Source: Magnaporthiopsis rhizophila
Taxonomy: Eukaryota > Ascomycota > Sordariomycetes > Magnaporthales > Magnaporthaceae
Assembly (NCBI GenBank): GCA_003049465.1
Contig: PYSS01000004.1
Location: 62,001-126,000, forward strand
Reading direction: 5' to 3'
DNA length: 64,000 nt
The translations under genes and the position numbers were made by a program. How positions within the stretch are numbered: the stretch's first letter is position 1; each line of letters opens with the position of its first letter. Under the pieces are notes generated by a model. It had not been told where the DNA came from. It saw only the letters and a list, made by a program, of their open reading frames with translations, and did no database searches. Positions 1 through 9,615 of this stretch are shown one piece after another.

Positions 1-816
1 GAGCAACAACGTGCCTACCTAGGTGGGTAGGGTAGGGAGATGCCAAGGCACTTTACGGCTATCTTAGCCCTCTTCAGTCCGTCCCCCCAGCGCCATCAGC
101 CCAGAAAACTTGGCCCCTGGGAAAGGGAAAGGAACCCGCGGGCTTCGAACCGGGGTTAAGGGACGACGGCCCCGTTAATGGCAGCCCGTCACCCCGGCCC
201 CGGAAGAACCCAAAAAAAGAAAGAAATATGTCAAAACGGATGGGTCCTTGGGGGGCAGACCGGGGGTCCCCTGACGCCTGGAACTTGGATTTGGAACAGC
301 CCTCTGACTGCTGGGGTACAGCTGATGCGGTGTCTGCGGCGCCGTGTGGAGTCCTTTCCACCCACGCCTGGTAGGCTTGACCCCGGGTAGCCCGTCGGCT
401 TTGTCTGCGCCACCAGATAGGCCACGGCGGGTTGAGTATATGACTGCCTTCCTCCTCGCCCTTCCTCTTGGCTAGATTCTACTCCCAGATCCGGCATCCA
501 ACAACCAACTCTTTTCTTTTCTTCTCTGTTTTGTTCACTTCACTTCTCTCAACCCCTTTTTTACCCAGGAGGCAGGCTTCCATTCCGACAAGAAGTGCCA
601 CTGATAACCACACAAACAGCGACAAGTTGAACCGTTCCGGATATCTTCTTTGACGAACGACAGCCACTGTTCTATAGCCTGTTCAAAGTCGACACACTCG
701 TCGTCCTTCATTTTTTTTTTCGCTTTTCTTTTTTTTTTTTCCTTTGCTTTTTTTTTTTTTTTTTTTTTCCCCTCTTCGAGTATCTCGTCTTCACACACAA
801 CCCCACATCAGTAATC
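1..816. other. Gene-free left edge and 5' leader of first gene
   Basis: No coding potential that I can support. The last 110 bases (about 711-768) are almost pure T/C, typical of the pyrimidine-rich promoter or 5' leader of a strongly expressed fungal gene, and lead directly to the ATG at 817. Confidence 0.6.
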
Positions 817-1478
817 ATGAGGACCACTACCGCTTTCGTCCTGGCTCTGGCCTCGTCTGCCGCTGCTCTGGTACGTACCCACATATGACAAGACAAGCCC
901 CAAGTTGCCAAGACACACCTAGTGTCCCCGCAACAGAAGCTTGCCGCACTCTAGGATCCAAAGTGTCAAAGAACAGGGCAACTAACTGTAAACAGAACGT
1001 CAACCTCCCTGCCGACGATAACGGATCCCTGCAGCCCCGCCAGACAACCGGTGGCGGCACCACTGGCGGTGGCACCACTGGCGGTGGCAGCACGGGCGGC
1101 GGCAACATGGTGGGTGGCGGCGGAATGGGCGGTGGCAACAGGAACAACGGCACCCGCGGTGGCAACATGGGTGGCGGCAACAGGAACAACGGCACCCGCG
1201 GCGGCGGCGGCATTGGCGGTGGCAACATGGGCGGCGGCGGCAACAGGAACAACGGCACACGTGGCGGCAACATGGGTGGCGGCGGCAACATGCGCGGCGG
1301 CATGGGCGGCAACAGGGGCAACGGCACCCGAAACGGCGGCGGCGGCATGGGCGGTGGAAACAACAACGGCTCCACGCCCCCAGTCAAGGCCGCCGCCCCA
1401 GGCGGCATGGCCGTCTCGAGCGCAGGCGGCCTCGTCACCATCGCCGGTCTCGGCGTGGCATTTGCTCTCTTCATGTAG
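817..1478 (+). CDS. Glycine-rich GPI-anchored cell-wall protein
   Basis: Two exons, 817-870 and 996-1478, with a 125-nt intron (GTACGT donor, CTAAC branch, ACAG acceptor), giving 178 aa. Exon 1 encodes only the signal peptide (MRTTTAFVLALASSAAAL). The mature protein starts with a short polar segment, then runs of Gly-Gly-Gly with Thr or Asn. Repeats of the form GGGNRNNGTRGG follow, each with an N-G-T glycosylation sequon (four N-G-T plus one N-G-S). The C-terminus is a small-residue region and then a hydrophobic tail ending FALFM with no basic end, which fits a GPI-attachment signal. I infer an extracellular wall or plasma-membrane location. No enzymatic domain is visible and the family is not one I recognise by name. 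The T/C-rich leader suggests strong expression. Confidence 0.8.
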
Positions 1479-2407
1479 GGTGGATGAGAAGGGCGTGCGT
1501 GGTGTGAATATAGACCTAGTATATGAAAAGGGAATACGAATGAAAGAAAAAATAAGAAAAAAAGGTTAAAACATCATGGATGGCCCAGTGAAGGAGGAGC
1601 AGTAACAGCACAGCATCGCATTGACTTGTTGTGGTTGGAGAAATGCCTTGCTCTTTTCAGGTGCTGTTTTGATTGGGTGCTCTCTTTGTCTATAAGGGTT
1701 ACATGCTCTTTATTCGTTCCGGTAACGATCCCTCTTAGCCAATACCACGGTATAGTATTCAGAGGTAGGTATTGTATACACACGAAACCTGCGTCGACAT
1801 GTGTTCGGAATCGGTCACTAGCATCACATTTGCGGGATAACTAATTCCATTAGAGATCTTTACAAATGCATCAGAGGTGCAGGGACCAAATGTCGTCATT
1901 ATTACTGGCACTCTTGGCTGTCGACTCGAGCACACCCTGCTTGCATACAGAATTCATGCCAAGACCCTCAACCTAATTCATCCCCCTTCGGAAGCAGTCA
2001 CCTCCCAGGAAACCCCGGTTACATATTAAGCAAGCCCCCAGTCTCGCTTGGACAGTCCGGATGTGGTCACTGGCGGAGAAGAAAAAAAAATCCTGTTCTG
2101 CCCAAACATTCACCCGCTCAGAATTTATGCCATCCCATGCCATGCCATCCGCAGGGGTATACCGTCATTACACCATTACAGACACAGTATAAAAATACAT
2201 TGCAGCCCGGGAGAGAGATTTTTCTGTCAGGCCATTGACTCAACCATCTGAAAGATCGGTTTCAGCCCGCCAGCACGACCGCCCGCCACGACCAAGAATA
2301 TAAGCGTGAGCGGGAACATGGAAGACAGGTATCCTAGCCAGCCCACCACCCGGTCGCGGCTTAAGACGTGTGATATAGGTGGACCGACGGCTAAGGCGGA
2401 CAGACTG
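1479..2407. other. Convergent intergenic region
   Basis: Lies between the 3' ends of the glycine-rich and CFEM genes. It is AT-richer than the genes and has short runs only; no supported gene. Confidence 0.6.
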
Positions 2408-3238
2408 TCACCTGTACACGAGGGTCATGCCGGCCACGACCGATACCAGCGCCCAGTAGTAAGCCGAGACCACTGGAGGTTGGGCTCTGGACCCGAGCCC
2501 GATGGGTGTGGCGAAGGGGCTCGAGTCCGTCGGCTCGGTGGGCGGGGCCCGCGCTGGAGCCGGGGGCGGCGTGGGGCCGCTGTCACTGCCGCCGCCGCTG
2601 TCGCTGGAGGTTGTTGGCGGATCTGGCTGGGGCGTTGTTGGCGTGGCCTGATCACCGCGGCTGGTTTCGCTGGCTATGGTGGTGGTGGTGGTGGTGGTGG
2701 TGCTGCTGCTGCTGCTGCCATCGTCGCTCCTATCCGTGTCCGATTCGGTCTCACGCGGGGCCTGCGCCGTCATCGACGTCAGCTCGTCGCCGCTAGTGAC
2801 CGTCGGGGACGGCGAAGGTCTTTGCGGGTTGATCATGGTGGCAGTGGTGGTTCTGCTGCTGCTGCTCAGCCGGATCAGACCCAGGTCGCTGGCGATGGCG
2901 ACAGCGCGGGAGACGGCATCGGACGACACAGGCGTCCTCCTGCCGCGGCAGCCGTCGACGACGATGTTGAGAAAGGAGTCGTCGGCCGAGAGGGTGCGGC
3001 TCGTGCACGACCGGGGCATGCACCGCACGGCCGAGTCCAGGAAGCCCGAGTCGTCGCGGCACATGCACGCGTGGTCGTCCAGCTTGCAGCCGGCCGAGAC
3101 GACGCAGATGTCGATGCAGGCGGAGAACGAGAAGTCGCGCGGCGACGATGGCGACAACGACAGCGGAGCCGCGAGGACGGAGAGCAGGCTGGCGGCCAGC
3201 AGCAGCAGCAGGGCCTGGGGGTAGATTGCTGCTAACAT
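2408..3238 (-). CDS. CFEM-domain GPI-anchored protein
   Basis: Single exon, 276 aa. A signal peptide (starting MLAAIYPQALLLLLAAS) is followed by a CFEM domain at about residues 35-92 with all eight cysteines (CIDIC, AGC, HACMC, RC, SC, GC). An Asp lies just before the fourth cysteine (DDHACMC), the position that coordinates heme in characterised CFEM proteins. A long Ser/Thr/Pro-rich stalk with a poly-Ser/poly-Thr tract leads to a hydrophobic C-terminal segment (YYWALVSVVAGMTLVYR), consistent with a GPI signal. I chose the ATG at 3238 because it starts the signal peptide; the open frame extends 5' without one. CFEM proteins act in heme/iron capture, wall integrity or host contact. Which of these applies here cannot be told from sequence. 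Confidence 0.9.
   Translation of the reverse strand: MLAAIYPQALLLLLAASLLSVLAAPLSLSPSSPRDFSFSACIDICVVSAGCKLDDHACMCRDDSGFLDSAVRCMPRSCTSRTLSADDSFLNIVVDGCRGRRTPVSSDAVSRAVAIASDLGLIRLSSSSRTTTATMINPQRPSPSPTVTSGDELTSMTAQAPRETESDTDRSDDGSSSSSTTTTTTTTIASETSRGDQATPTTPQPDPPTTSSDSGGGSDSGPTPPPAPARAPPTEPTDSSPFATPIGLGSRAQPPVVSAYYWALVSVVAGMTLVYR
2677..2717. repeat. (TGG)n/(TGC)n trinucleotide tract
   Basis: A TGG run (2677-2701) directly followed by a TGC run (2702-2717). On the minus strand it encodes the poly-Thr and poly-Ser stretches of the CFEM stalk. It is likely to vary in length. Confidence 0.85.
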
Positions 3239-3910
3239 GGCACTGCGCGGCAGAAAGGGCGTGCCGTCGACTGGGGCGCTATGCGTGCTCAGTGAGGAGA
3301 GGTGCAGGGTGATGCGTCTCCCTCTGGTCCCGTGGTGCCACGCATATGCACCTAATGCAAGCGAGCAAAGCAAGGGGAGGGAATAAAAAAAAAATGAAAG
3401 GGAGAAGGCCATGCCATCCCTAGGGGAATCCAAAGAGAGAAAGGCATGGCCAAGACGATCTAGGCAGCTGATGGCATCACAGCCAGGGACGGCGCAGAGC
3501 AGACTACCATCCCCCCGCGCCAAGCAACGGCCTGTGTGTATGTGTGCTGCACAGACCCCCTTTGCAATACCCAATTCAAACCGGCCACACCTCGCGAGGC
3601 GAGTCCATCGCGTCGAAGGCGTGGTGGCACCCCGTGGCAGATATTTGGTGGAATGGCTGAAACACGGAGGATTTTTCCCCCAATTACATCGACTCCAGGT
3701 AAGAAGTCGCTCGGCGATGGTAGCGCCATTGCTATCAAGCTCAGCCTGCGGTTTAGTCTGGTCCTTAGCCGACTTCCATCAGCCCTCCGTGTAGTCCCCG
3801 AATTCCACACACACACAAGAACCCTCCCTCATTCCGGCACAGCATTCCGCTCCACCCCCCACCGACATGGCATGCCTCTGCCCGGCTGGGCAGTCCCCGT
3901 GTGGCATGCG
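3239..3910. other. Intergenic, upstream of CFEM gene
   Basis: Promoter side of the CFEM gene and downstream side of the GNAT gene. Open frames here are short and carry no recognisable domain. Confidence 0.6.
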
Positions 3911-4669
3911 CTATGGTGTAGCATCAACAGCAGCAGCAGCATCCGTCTCGAGCCGTAGCACGCAGACAGCCGCCCTACCTTGCTCCGGCTCCTGACGCCC
4001 TGCCACCAAAAACCCCGCCTTCTTGTACAGCGCCAGCGCCTCCTCGTTTGTCTCGTACACGTGCGCGCTCAAGACACAACCACCACCACCGCTCGCCGCG
4101 TCGTCGTGGTGGCGCGCCCACCGGATAGCCTCGGCCAGGACCGCGGCCGCGATGCCGCGTCGACGCGCGCCCGGGCACGTCCAGACGGCGTTGATGGCCC
4201 AGTGCGGCGCCTGTTGGTGGGAGCCGCCGCCGCCGCCGCCGCCGCCGTCAGGGTCCGGGTCGGGCATCCTGAACAGCGTCAGCGACGAGAGCACCTGCCC
4301 GTTGCCGTCGTCGCACGCCGCAAACGTGGTGGTGGCCGGGTTGTGGAGCCGCTGCAGCCACTGCGAGTCGGCGAATGCGGATTCGCGCGCAAACGTCGAG
4401 CCGAAGGCTGCATGCGACGCTGCCGTCAGCCATCCCATGGATCCATCCCATCGATCTTCTGCAGCTCCAGCCTCCATGGATGCTATTTCTCGGCCGAGCG
4501 AAGGTCCTCCATGAAATCGGGGCGAAAACCACATCGCAATGCAAAAGCTCGAAACGTACGTACCCTGCGGGTCGAGTCGGAGAGACTCGAGCCGGAATGG
4601 CTTGTAGCTTACAAGATAGAATTGCTCGCCTTTCCCGTCCCGTGGGATAATACTGGTCGTCCACTGCAT
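3911..4669 (-). CDS. GNAT-family N-acetyltransferase
   Basis: Exons 4669-4564 and 4407-3911, 200 aa, joined by a 156-nt intron (GTACGT donor, GCAG acceptor) at DPQ|AFGSTFARE. That junction restores the motif seen in fungal GNATs of this type. The N-terminus (FYLVSYKPFRLESLRLDP) is the first GNAT strand-helix. Motif A, with the acetyl-CoA pyrophosphate loop, is WTCPGARRRGIAAAVLAEAI, followed by the late GNAT motif NEEALALYKKAGF. A poly-Gly insert (eight Gly) precedes motif A. An in-frame ATG 27 codons upstream (4750) is an alternative start. The acceptor substrate is not predictable. Probably cytosolic. Confidence 0.8.
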   Translation of the reverse strand: MQWTTSIIPRDGKGEQFYLVSYKPFRLESLRLDPQGTYVSSFCIAMWFSPRFHGGPSLGREIASMEAGAAEDRWDGSMGWLTAASHAAFGSTFARESAFADSQWLQRLHNPATTTFAACDDGNGQVLSSLTLFRMPDPDPDGGGGGGGGSHQQAPHWAINAVWTCPGARRRGIAAAVLAEAIRWARHHDDAASGGGGCVLSAHVYETNEEALALYKKAGFLVAGRQEPEQGRAAVCVLRLETDAAAAVDATP

Positions 4670-5249
4670 CGTGAAGCACACACACTCGTTTTGGGAGTTT
4701 CTAAAGGGTGTTGTCGCAAATGCCCCGCAAAGTGATACTCTCTGGGGCAATTGGAATAGGAACCATGTTTAAAGGCGCCTGCGGCTTAAGAGACGCAGTC
4801 AGTCAGTCATAAGGTCGGGTACGCCAGCCTGGTTCATCTTTCGTAAAACGCCCCGCGGGCGGCTGAGCTGACACTCGCCGTCCACTTGACCAAGACCCTT
4901 CATATGGCGCGTCACAAGGAAATAAACTTGGAAATGATATGTTGTTGGAATATCTCGTACGGAACACCTATTTACGAAGCATCAATATATCCGGGCATAA
5001 TATGGCCATAACTTGAAGAGATCGCAAAAAAAAAAGACCGCACATACCAAACCCCGAGACTGCACTGTAGAAACAACCTGGAAAAAAAAATCCCCACTAA
5101 GCCATTTCATCGTAATCGTGATATAACGCAAAAAAGATACGGCTGGATATCGAGGGCTCCAATGGAAGAGTGGAGGGCCTTGGCGCGAGAAATATGAACT
5201 GAGAAGAAAGAGAACAAAACTGAAAGGATTTTTTTTTCTGATGCACAGC
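4670..5249. other. AT-rich intergenic region
   Basis: Separates the GNAT promoter from the 3' end of the next minus-strand gene. It has several A-runs and no gene. Confidence 0.6.
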
Positions 5250-6122
5250 TCACAGAGCGCCCATCATGCCAAGGCCGACTCCCATGACCATCTGTGCCAG
5301 CGGCAGGGCGGCTGCTGGTGGTGGCGTGGGTCGGGCGCGCGCGGCGGCGTTCTCGCTACCGACGTAAAAAACGCCGACGTTGCCCTGCGAGCTGCAGACG
5401 GTCGGCTGGATGTTGAAGCAGGCAGTGCTGCTGAGCGCGCCGCAGATGCTGGTCGCCGACTGGGGGCCGAGGTTCTGGCGCGTGCCCCCGGCGATTGTGG
5501 TGCCCACGCCGCCGCCGCCGGGGACGACAATGGTGACGCCGTTACCGCCGCCGTTGCCTCCCCCTTGGCCCTGGAGCTGCGACGTGCACGTGTCGTAGTT
5601 GCGGCTGCACTGCGAGATGGCGGCGGAGCAGGCGCCTTGGTTGGGAAAGCTGGTCGTTATGTAGGCGAAGGGGAAGAACTGGTTGGGGACGAAGGACGCG
5701 GGCGCGGTCGTGGTGGGCGGCCGGAACGAGGCGGGGGCGGTCCCGGTGCAGACGGCGCTGTTTTGGCAACTGAGGTCAGCGACTGGTGTCCCCCGAGCGG
5801 ACACCTGCAGGCAAAGGAGAGGCAGAAAAGAAGGTTCTCACTTTGCGGGACAGCAGGCGGGCTGGTTGTTGTCGTCCAAGCGGCAGAGTTGGCTGTTGGG
5901 ACAGCAGACGTTTGCGAACTGTGAGCCCATGTTGGCGCAGCTGTACGTGTTGGCGATGCAGCCACCCTGCTGCTGCCGCCTGTCGAGGGCCTTCTCCACC
6001 CCGAAGGCGCCCGTCTCGACGGGCAGGAACGGCTGCGTCGGCATCGGCCGGCTTGCGCCGACGGCCGGTGACGACAGCGCGAGCGCGAGGGCGCCAAGGG
6101 CCAAGCCCCGGACCGAGGCCAT
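5250..6122 (-). CDS. Cysteine-rich secreted, probably GPI-anchored protein
   Basis: Exons 6122-5842 and 5769-5250, 266 aa; 71-nt intron with GTGAGA donor and CTGAC...CTCAG end. The start at 6122 gives a clean signal peptide (MASVRGLALGALALALSS); an upstream in-frame ATG (6143) would put polar residues before it. About 15 cysteines fall in two groups. The first contains two Cys-Cys pairs (NVCCPNSQLC, ACCPANCQNSAVC) near residues 60-105. The second carries paired single cysteines around a central Gly-rich linker. The C-terminus ends in a hydrophobic segment (LPLAQMVMGVGLGMMGAL), suggesting GPI anchoring. I do not recognise a named domain. The composition fits a fungal cell-surface protein, and it lies near two other such genes. 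Confidence 0.82.
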
Positions 6123-7134
6123 GGGCGGTGAATGTATTCGCATTCCAAGCGTGGGCGGTGACTACTGCCCCGGTTTCGGCCAAGCCTCGATCGAGCCTGT
6201 GTCCGTTTGCGCGCTGTTTTCTTTGTGCTGGAGGAATGCGCAACGCGACCGACAAACGGTTTTCGGCGAGCACACCGTTTTCTGTTTTCGGTCCCGATCG
6301 GTTCCGTTGCCCGACCAGCGTGTCCAGGTGATGAGGCAGGTACCTAGAGCTAATTGCCACCTCTGACGACGGCGGCTTGGGCTTGCGGCGAGAACAAAGA
6401 GCAAGTAAGACGACGGCGACGAAAGAATGCAACGAGATGGTGAGCGCCTGCAGGGCCTGACCGACGGCTGTTCACTTGGGCGACCGTCATCCGCCCTGGG
6501 TCTGGCGGCAGGTGGGCTTTGCCGTTGGGATGAGCTAGTGTGGTTGGCTTGGCCAAGTCGCGCAACCCCACTGCTGCACCCCGACGACGACCACACTCCC
6601 AGCCCCCATGAATCGGCGAGCTCGCAAGCGCCCACAGCCGACGCAGGTCCAGCTGGCAACGGATGCCTAACCAACCAATACAAGCCAGTGCCCAAATATG
6701 AGCCTCGGATACGCCTGGCTGTGACTTGAAAGCCCTTATCCCCTGCTACCCATTCCCAATATTTGCACCGACTGCAAATGCGCCAATTGACTTGCGGACA
6801 GAGTGATGTCATCCTCAGTCGGCCCAGCAACGCCCAGCCCGGAAGCTAAGCTCAGGCGCCATTCGGCGGGGTCCCTCGGCTCTGGCAGGGATAATCGGCA
6901 GCGAGACCTCGAGATGGGCTCACGGAACCTGGGGCCGTTTATCGACCAGCCCCTGTCAGCCAGACCTCATAAAGTGACATGGCAGCTATGTATCTGATTA
7001 GCTCCCGTCGGTACCAATCGATAAACGTAGACCTCAAGGCAATTTGGAATCAGATACTCGTCATGTCTCTCTCCATGGATTAAACGTCTTTTTCTTGGTG
7101 TAACCCTGCTGTGAGTCCCATCCCCAGCCTCTCA
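6123..7134. other. Intergenic region
   Basis: Upstream of the cysteine-rich gene and downstream of the next minus-strand gene. Frames on both strands are without homology that I can recognise. Confidence 0.6.
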
Positions 7135-8139
7135 TTAAAGCCCGCGGACATGCCCCAGTATCTGTTGCAGTCGCCGAACAGCCTTGGGCCGGGGCGGAGC
7201 CTCTCCAGACTGCAAATTTTCGAGCTGTCGGACCTCCTCTTTTGCCTGCTGCACCAGGCTTCCCAGGTCCCCCCATACCTCCTCGTTGTATGCTGTTAAG
7301 ACGCCCATCCACTGGTCCAACCACACCTTTCCAGCTTCTAGCCCATGCGGCAGTCCTAATGCCGTTTGTGACTCTACCGATTTGACGGCATTCGCGCTGC
7401 CTGGAACGGCATATGGGTCTGGCCTGGCAAAATCCGGTATGAAGTTGAGCATGTTGTCCCACTCGACCGACGACACCGGACCCCCTGGCCCCGAGCCGAA
7501 AAGAGCCAAACGTAATGCTGCGGCTTCAGTGGCCGACGTGTTTTCCTTGAGCACCAGATCAGGCTCGGTTTCCGGGCGGCCCAAAAGGTCGACAACTTCT
7601 AGCCCGTCGCGAGCCTCCTGGTCGGCGATTGAGTCTGTTGCGACGGTGGACACAGCGCCCTGGCGTATCTGGTCGTTGCCGTGTGCCATAGACCATGCCT
7701 CGTCGAAATTCGACTGTACGGATGGTAAAGATACACTTGTACCGTCCAAAAATGCTGCGAACTCGACCTCCGACTGCGCGGCGTGAGCCTCGGCCTCTGC
7801 CGACCTGAAAGCTCCATTGCTGCTTGCCGTTGCCACTCTTGGCTGCGCGCTCGCCGACGAGCTTTCACCATTGTTCGAAAACGGCTGAGATCCCACCGCT
7901 TCGGCTTTGTTGCCTGCGGCCGACGATAGCCATGCCAGATCAGCTGAGTCTGGTCTGTGGGTGAGAAGGGAGCGCGTCAGGTATGCCGCTGAGTTGGCTA
8001 GTCGTGATGAAAAGTCATTACTGGGCGTTTCAGCACCAGTCTCAGAGTCGCCATCGTTCTTTCCGCCGCCCTCGCCGGTGGCCGCGGTGGCCTTCTCCTT
8101 CCCCTTGCCTGGGCCTGGGTGCGGAGGATAACCGGACAT
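7135..8139 (-). CDS. Conserved-looking fungal protein of unknown function
   Basis: Single exon, 334 aa, intracellular (no signal peptide or membrane segment). The N-terminus is low-complexity and charged (Gly/Lys/Asp). Residues of about 45-70 look folded (SRLANSAAYLTRSLL). A central stretch SEVEFAAFLDG, then FDEAWSMAHG and DGLEVVDLLG, resembles conserved short motifs separated by disordered linkers. The C-terminus is helical, with a tryptophan-rich segment (WLDQWMGVLTAYNEEVWGDL) and then a charged helix rich in Glu/Lys/Arg. The W-x3-Y/F-like and FDEAW motifs are loosely reminiscent of peroxisomal co-receptor proteins, but that is only a resemblance and I do not assign it. The start at 8139 is the first ATG of the frame. 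Confidence 0.7.
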   Translation of the reverse strand: MSGYPPHPGPGKGKEKATAATGEGGGKNDGDSETGAETPSNDFSSRLANSAAYLTRSLLTHRPDSADLAWLSSAAGNKAEAVGSQPFSNNGESSSASAQPRVATASSNGAFRSAEAEAHAAQSEVEFAAFLDGTSVSLPSVQSNFDEAWSMAHGNDQIRQGAVSTVATDSIADQEARDGLEVVDLLGRPETEPDLVLKENTSATEAAALRLALFGSGPGGPVSSVEWDNMLNFIPDFARPDPYAVPGSANAVKSVESQTALGLPHGLEAGKVWLDQWMGVLTAYNEEVWGDLGSLVQQAKEEVRQLENLQSGEAPPRPKAVRRLQQILGHVRGL

Positions 8140-9615
8140 CGTTCAGTGGGAGGAGGATAATGGAGAATAATGACCAGATACGGGCCTGTTACGCTCATCC
8201 GCCCGGCGCAGCCAACTCTGGATTGCCAACCTTTGCCGGCCGGGCAAGATGCCGCCCGAATAAGATCAGGTAAGAGAGTCAGCCGAGGAGTGGTGGGTGA
8301 GAGACGACGGAGCACGCACCCGAATCGGACTGACTCAAGTGTACGGTAAATGTGAGCTGGAACAGCCCGTGAAGCAGACGCTTCCGCCCGTGCCGGAAGC
8401 ATGCAGCGATGAAAAAGGAAAAGGGCGCTGTGGTAAAAGCCGGCTCCAAGCTATTCGAGCTTTCAGGGGGGTCCAAGCGGGCGAGCGGTGAGTAGTCAAA
8501 GCTGTCTGATGGAAGCTCGTTCTGGAAGCCTCGGCTGTTGGTGTCACTAGGTGTATCCTTGATGCAGTATGCCTCAACCAATCATCTTTATCATGGCTGA
8601 AAAGCTCTTGCCCGGCGCCGAGTGGACAACTGCAAGGCGCTCGCGAGATGGAGAAGGCGGTCGCAATACTTGTAGCAAACCGAAGGAAGGGCAGACACGA
8701 TCGATGTGGTCTGTCGACCAGCCCTGAGTGATGATTGAACAAACCTCAAGACTAGACCCCGCCATGGATCTGGGCGTCAGGCTTGGGCAGCAGGGAGGGC
8801 ATGCGGCCAATGAAACCAAGCCATTTCGTGGCACTGGCCACCTTGTCCCTTGGCAGTCAAATTCAATTGTGAGTGCGCTGGACTGGCTGGTCGCAGGCAC
8901 CGTGGCCGCGCCAAACACTTGGCGACAAACGCTGAACAGCACCCATCACCACGGCTGCATCCACCGCTGCAGACCAAAAATCAACCCAACAGCCTCGACC
9001 GTCATTGTCAACCCCCCCCTGCACCCCGACGCTGCCAACCCCGCAACACCACCACTTCCCGTCTGCCTGCAACCACTATCGCCCCATCACTTTCCTGTCT
9101 TTGTCCGCCGCCGGCCGCGCTCATCCTTTTTGACATCCTGCTGCCGCACCTGTCCAGGCCGTGGATTGCCTTTGCCTTGCCTTGCCTTGCTGCTCGCTCC
9201 TTTGGCTGGTTTTGGGTGTGCTTGTTCTCAGGTGGGTGGGCCCTCGCCCCTCTCCAGAGCCTCCCCGTCTTTCGAGCTCGCCAACTGAAGCCTAACCTCT
9301 CAACCTTGCCCGCCTGCCGTGGCTTTGATTTCATCTGGCATCAGACTCCACGCGCGGCACGCTGGCCGGAACCTACATCTTGCCTACCACCTCCGCACGC
9401 CCGTTTCGTCGTCCTCCTTCTCACCAGCATTTTACCCGCCCGTCCTGCAGTCCCGCGCCCTCCCTGCCAGACACGCCGCCTGTCATTTTATCGCTCGACT
9501 TGCCACAAACTCTCGAAATCGCCTGCCGCCAGACCGCCCAGGTCAGCCACGACGTCCCAAGTGATCGCCTTCGTAGAGTGAGGGGGCACCTCGCCTACGT
9601 CAGACTGTCCGCAAA
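8140..9615. other. Divergent promoter region
   Basis: Shared upstream region of the 7135-8139 gene (minus) and the PP2A B subunit gene (plus). The right half (about 8990-9590) is strongly C/T-rich on the plus strand, typical of a long fungal 5' leader. A plus-strand frame (8850-9581) here looks like translated leader, not a gene. Confidence 0.6.

Noticed and set aside
121..215. tRNA-like sequence on the minus strand with a TTCGAA T-loop
   Set aside because: The five-base T stem does not pair (CCCGG against CCCGC) and no anticodon arm or acceptor stem can be folded.
2306..3235. Long open frame (309 codons) on the plus strand
   Set aside because: Antisense to the CFEM gene. It is Arg/Ala/Gly-rich with no domain, whereas the minus-strand frame has a signal peptide and eight CFEM cysteines.
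8850..9581. Plus-strand frame of 243 codons before cdc55
   Set aside because: Pro/His/Ser-rich translation of a C/T-rich leader; no domain. The PP2A exon 1 begins just after it.
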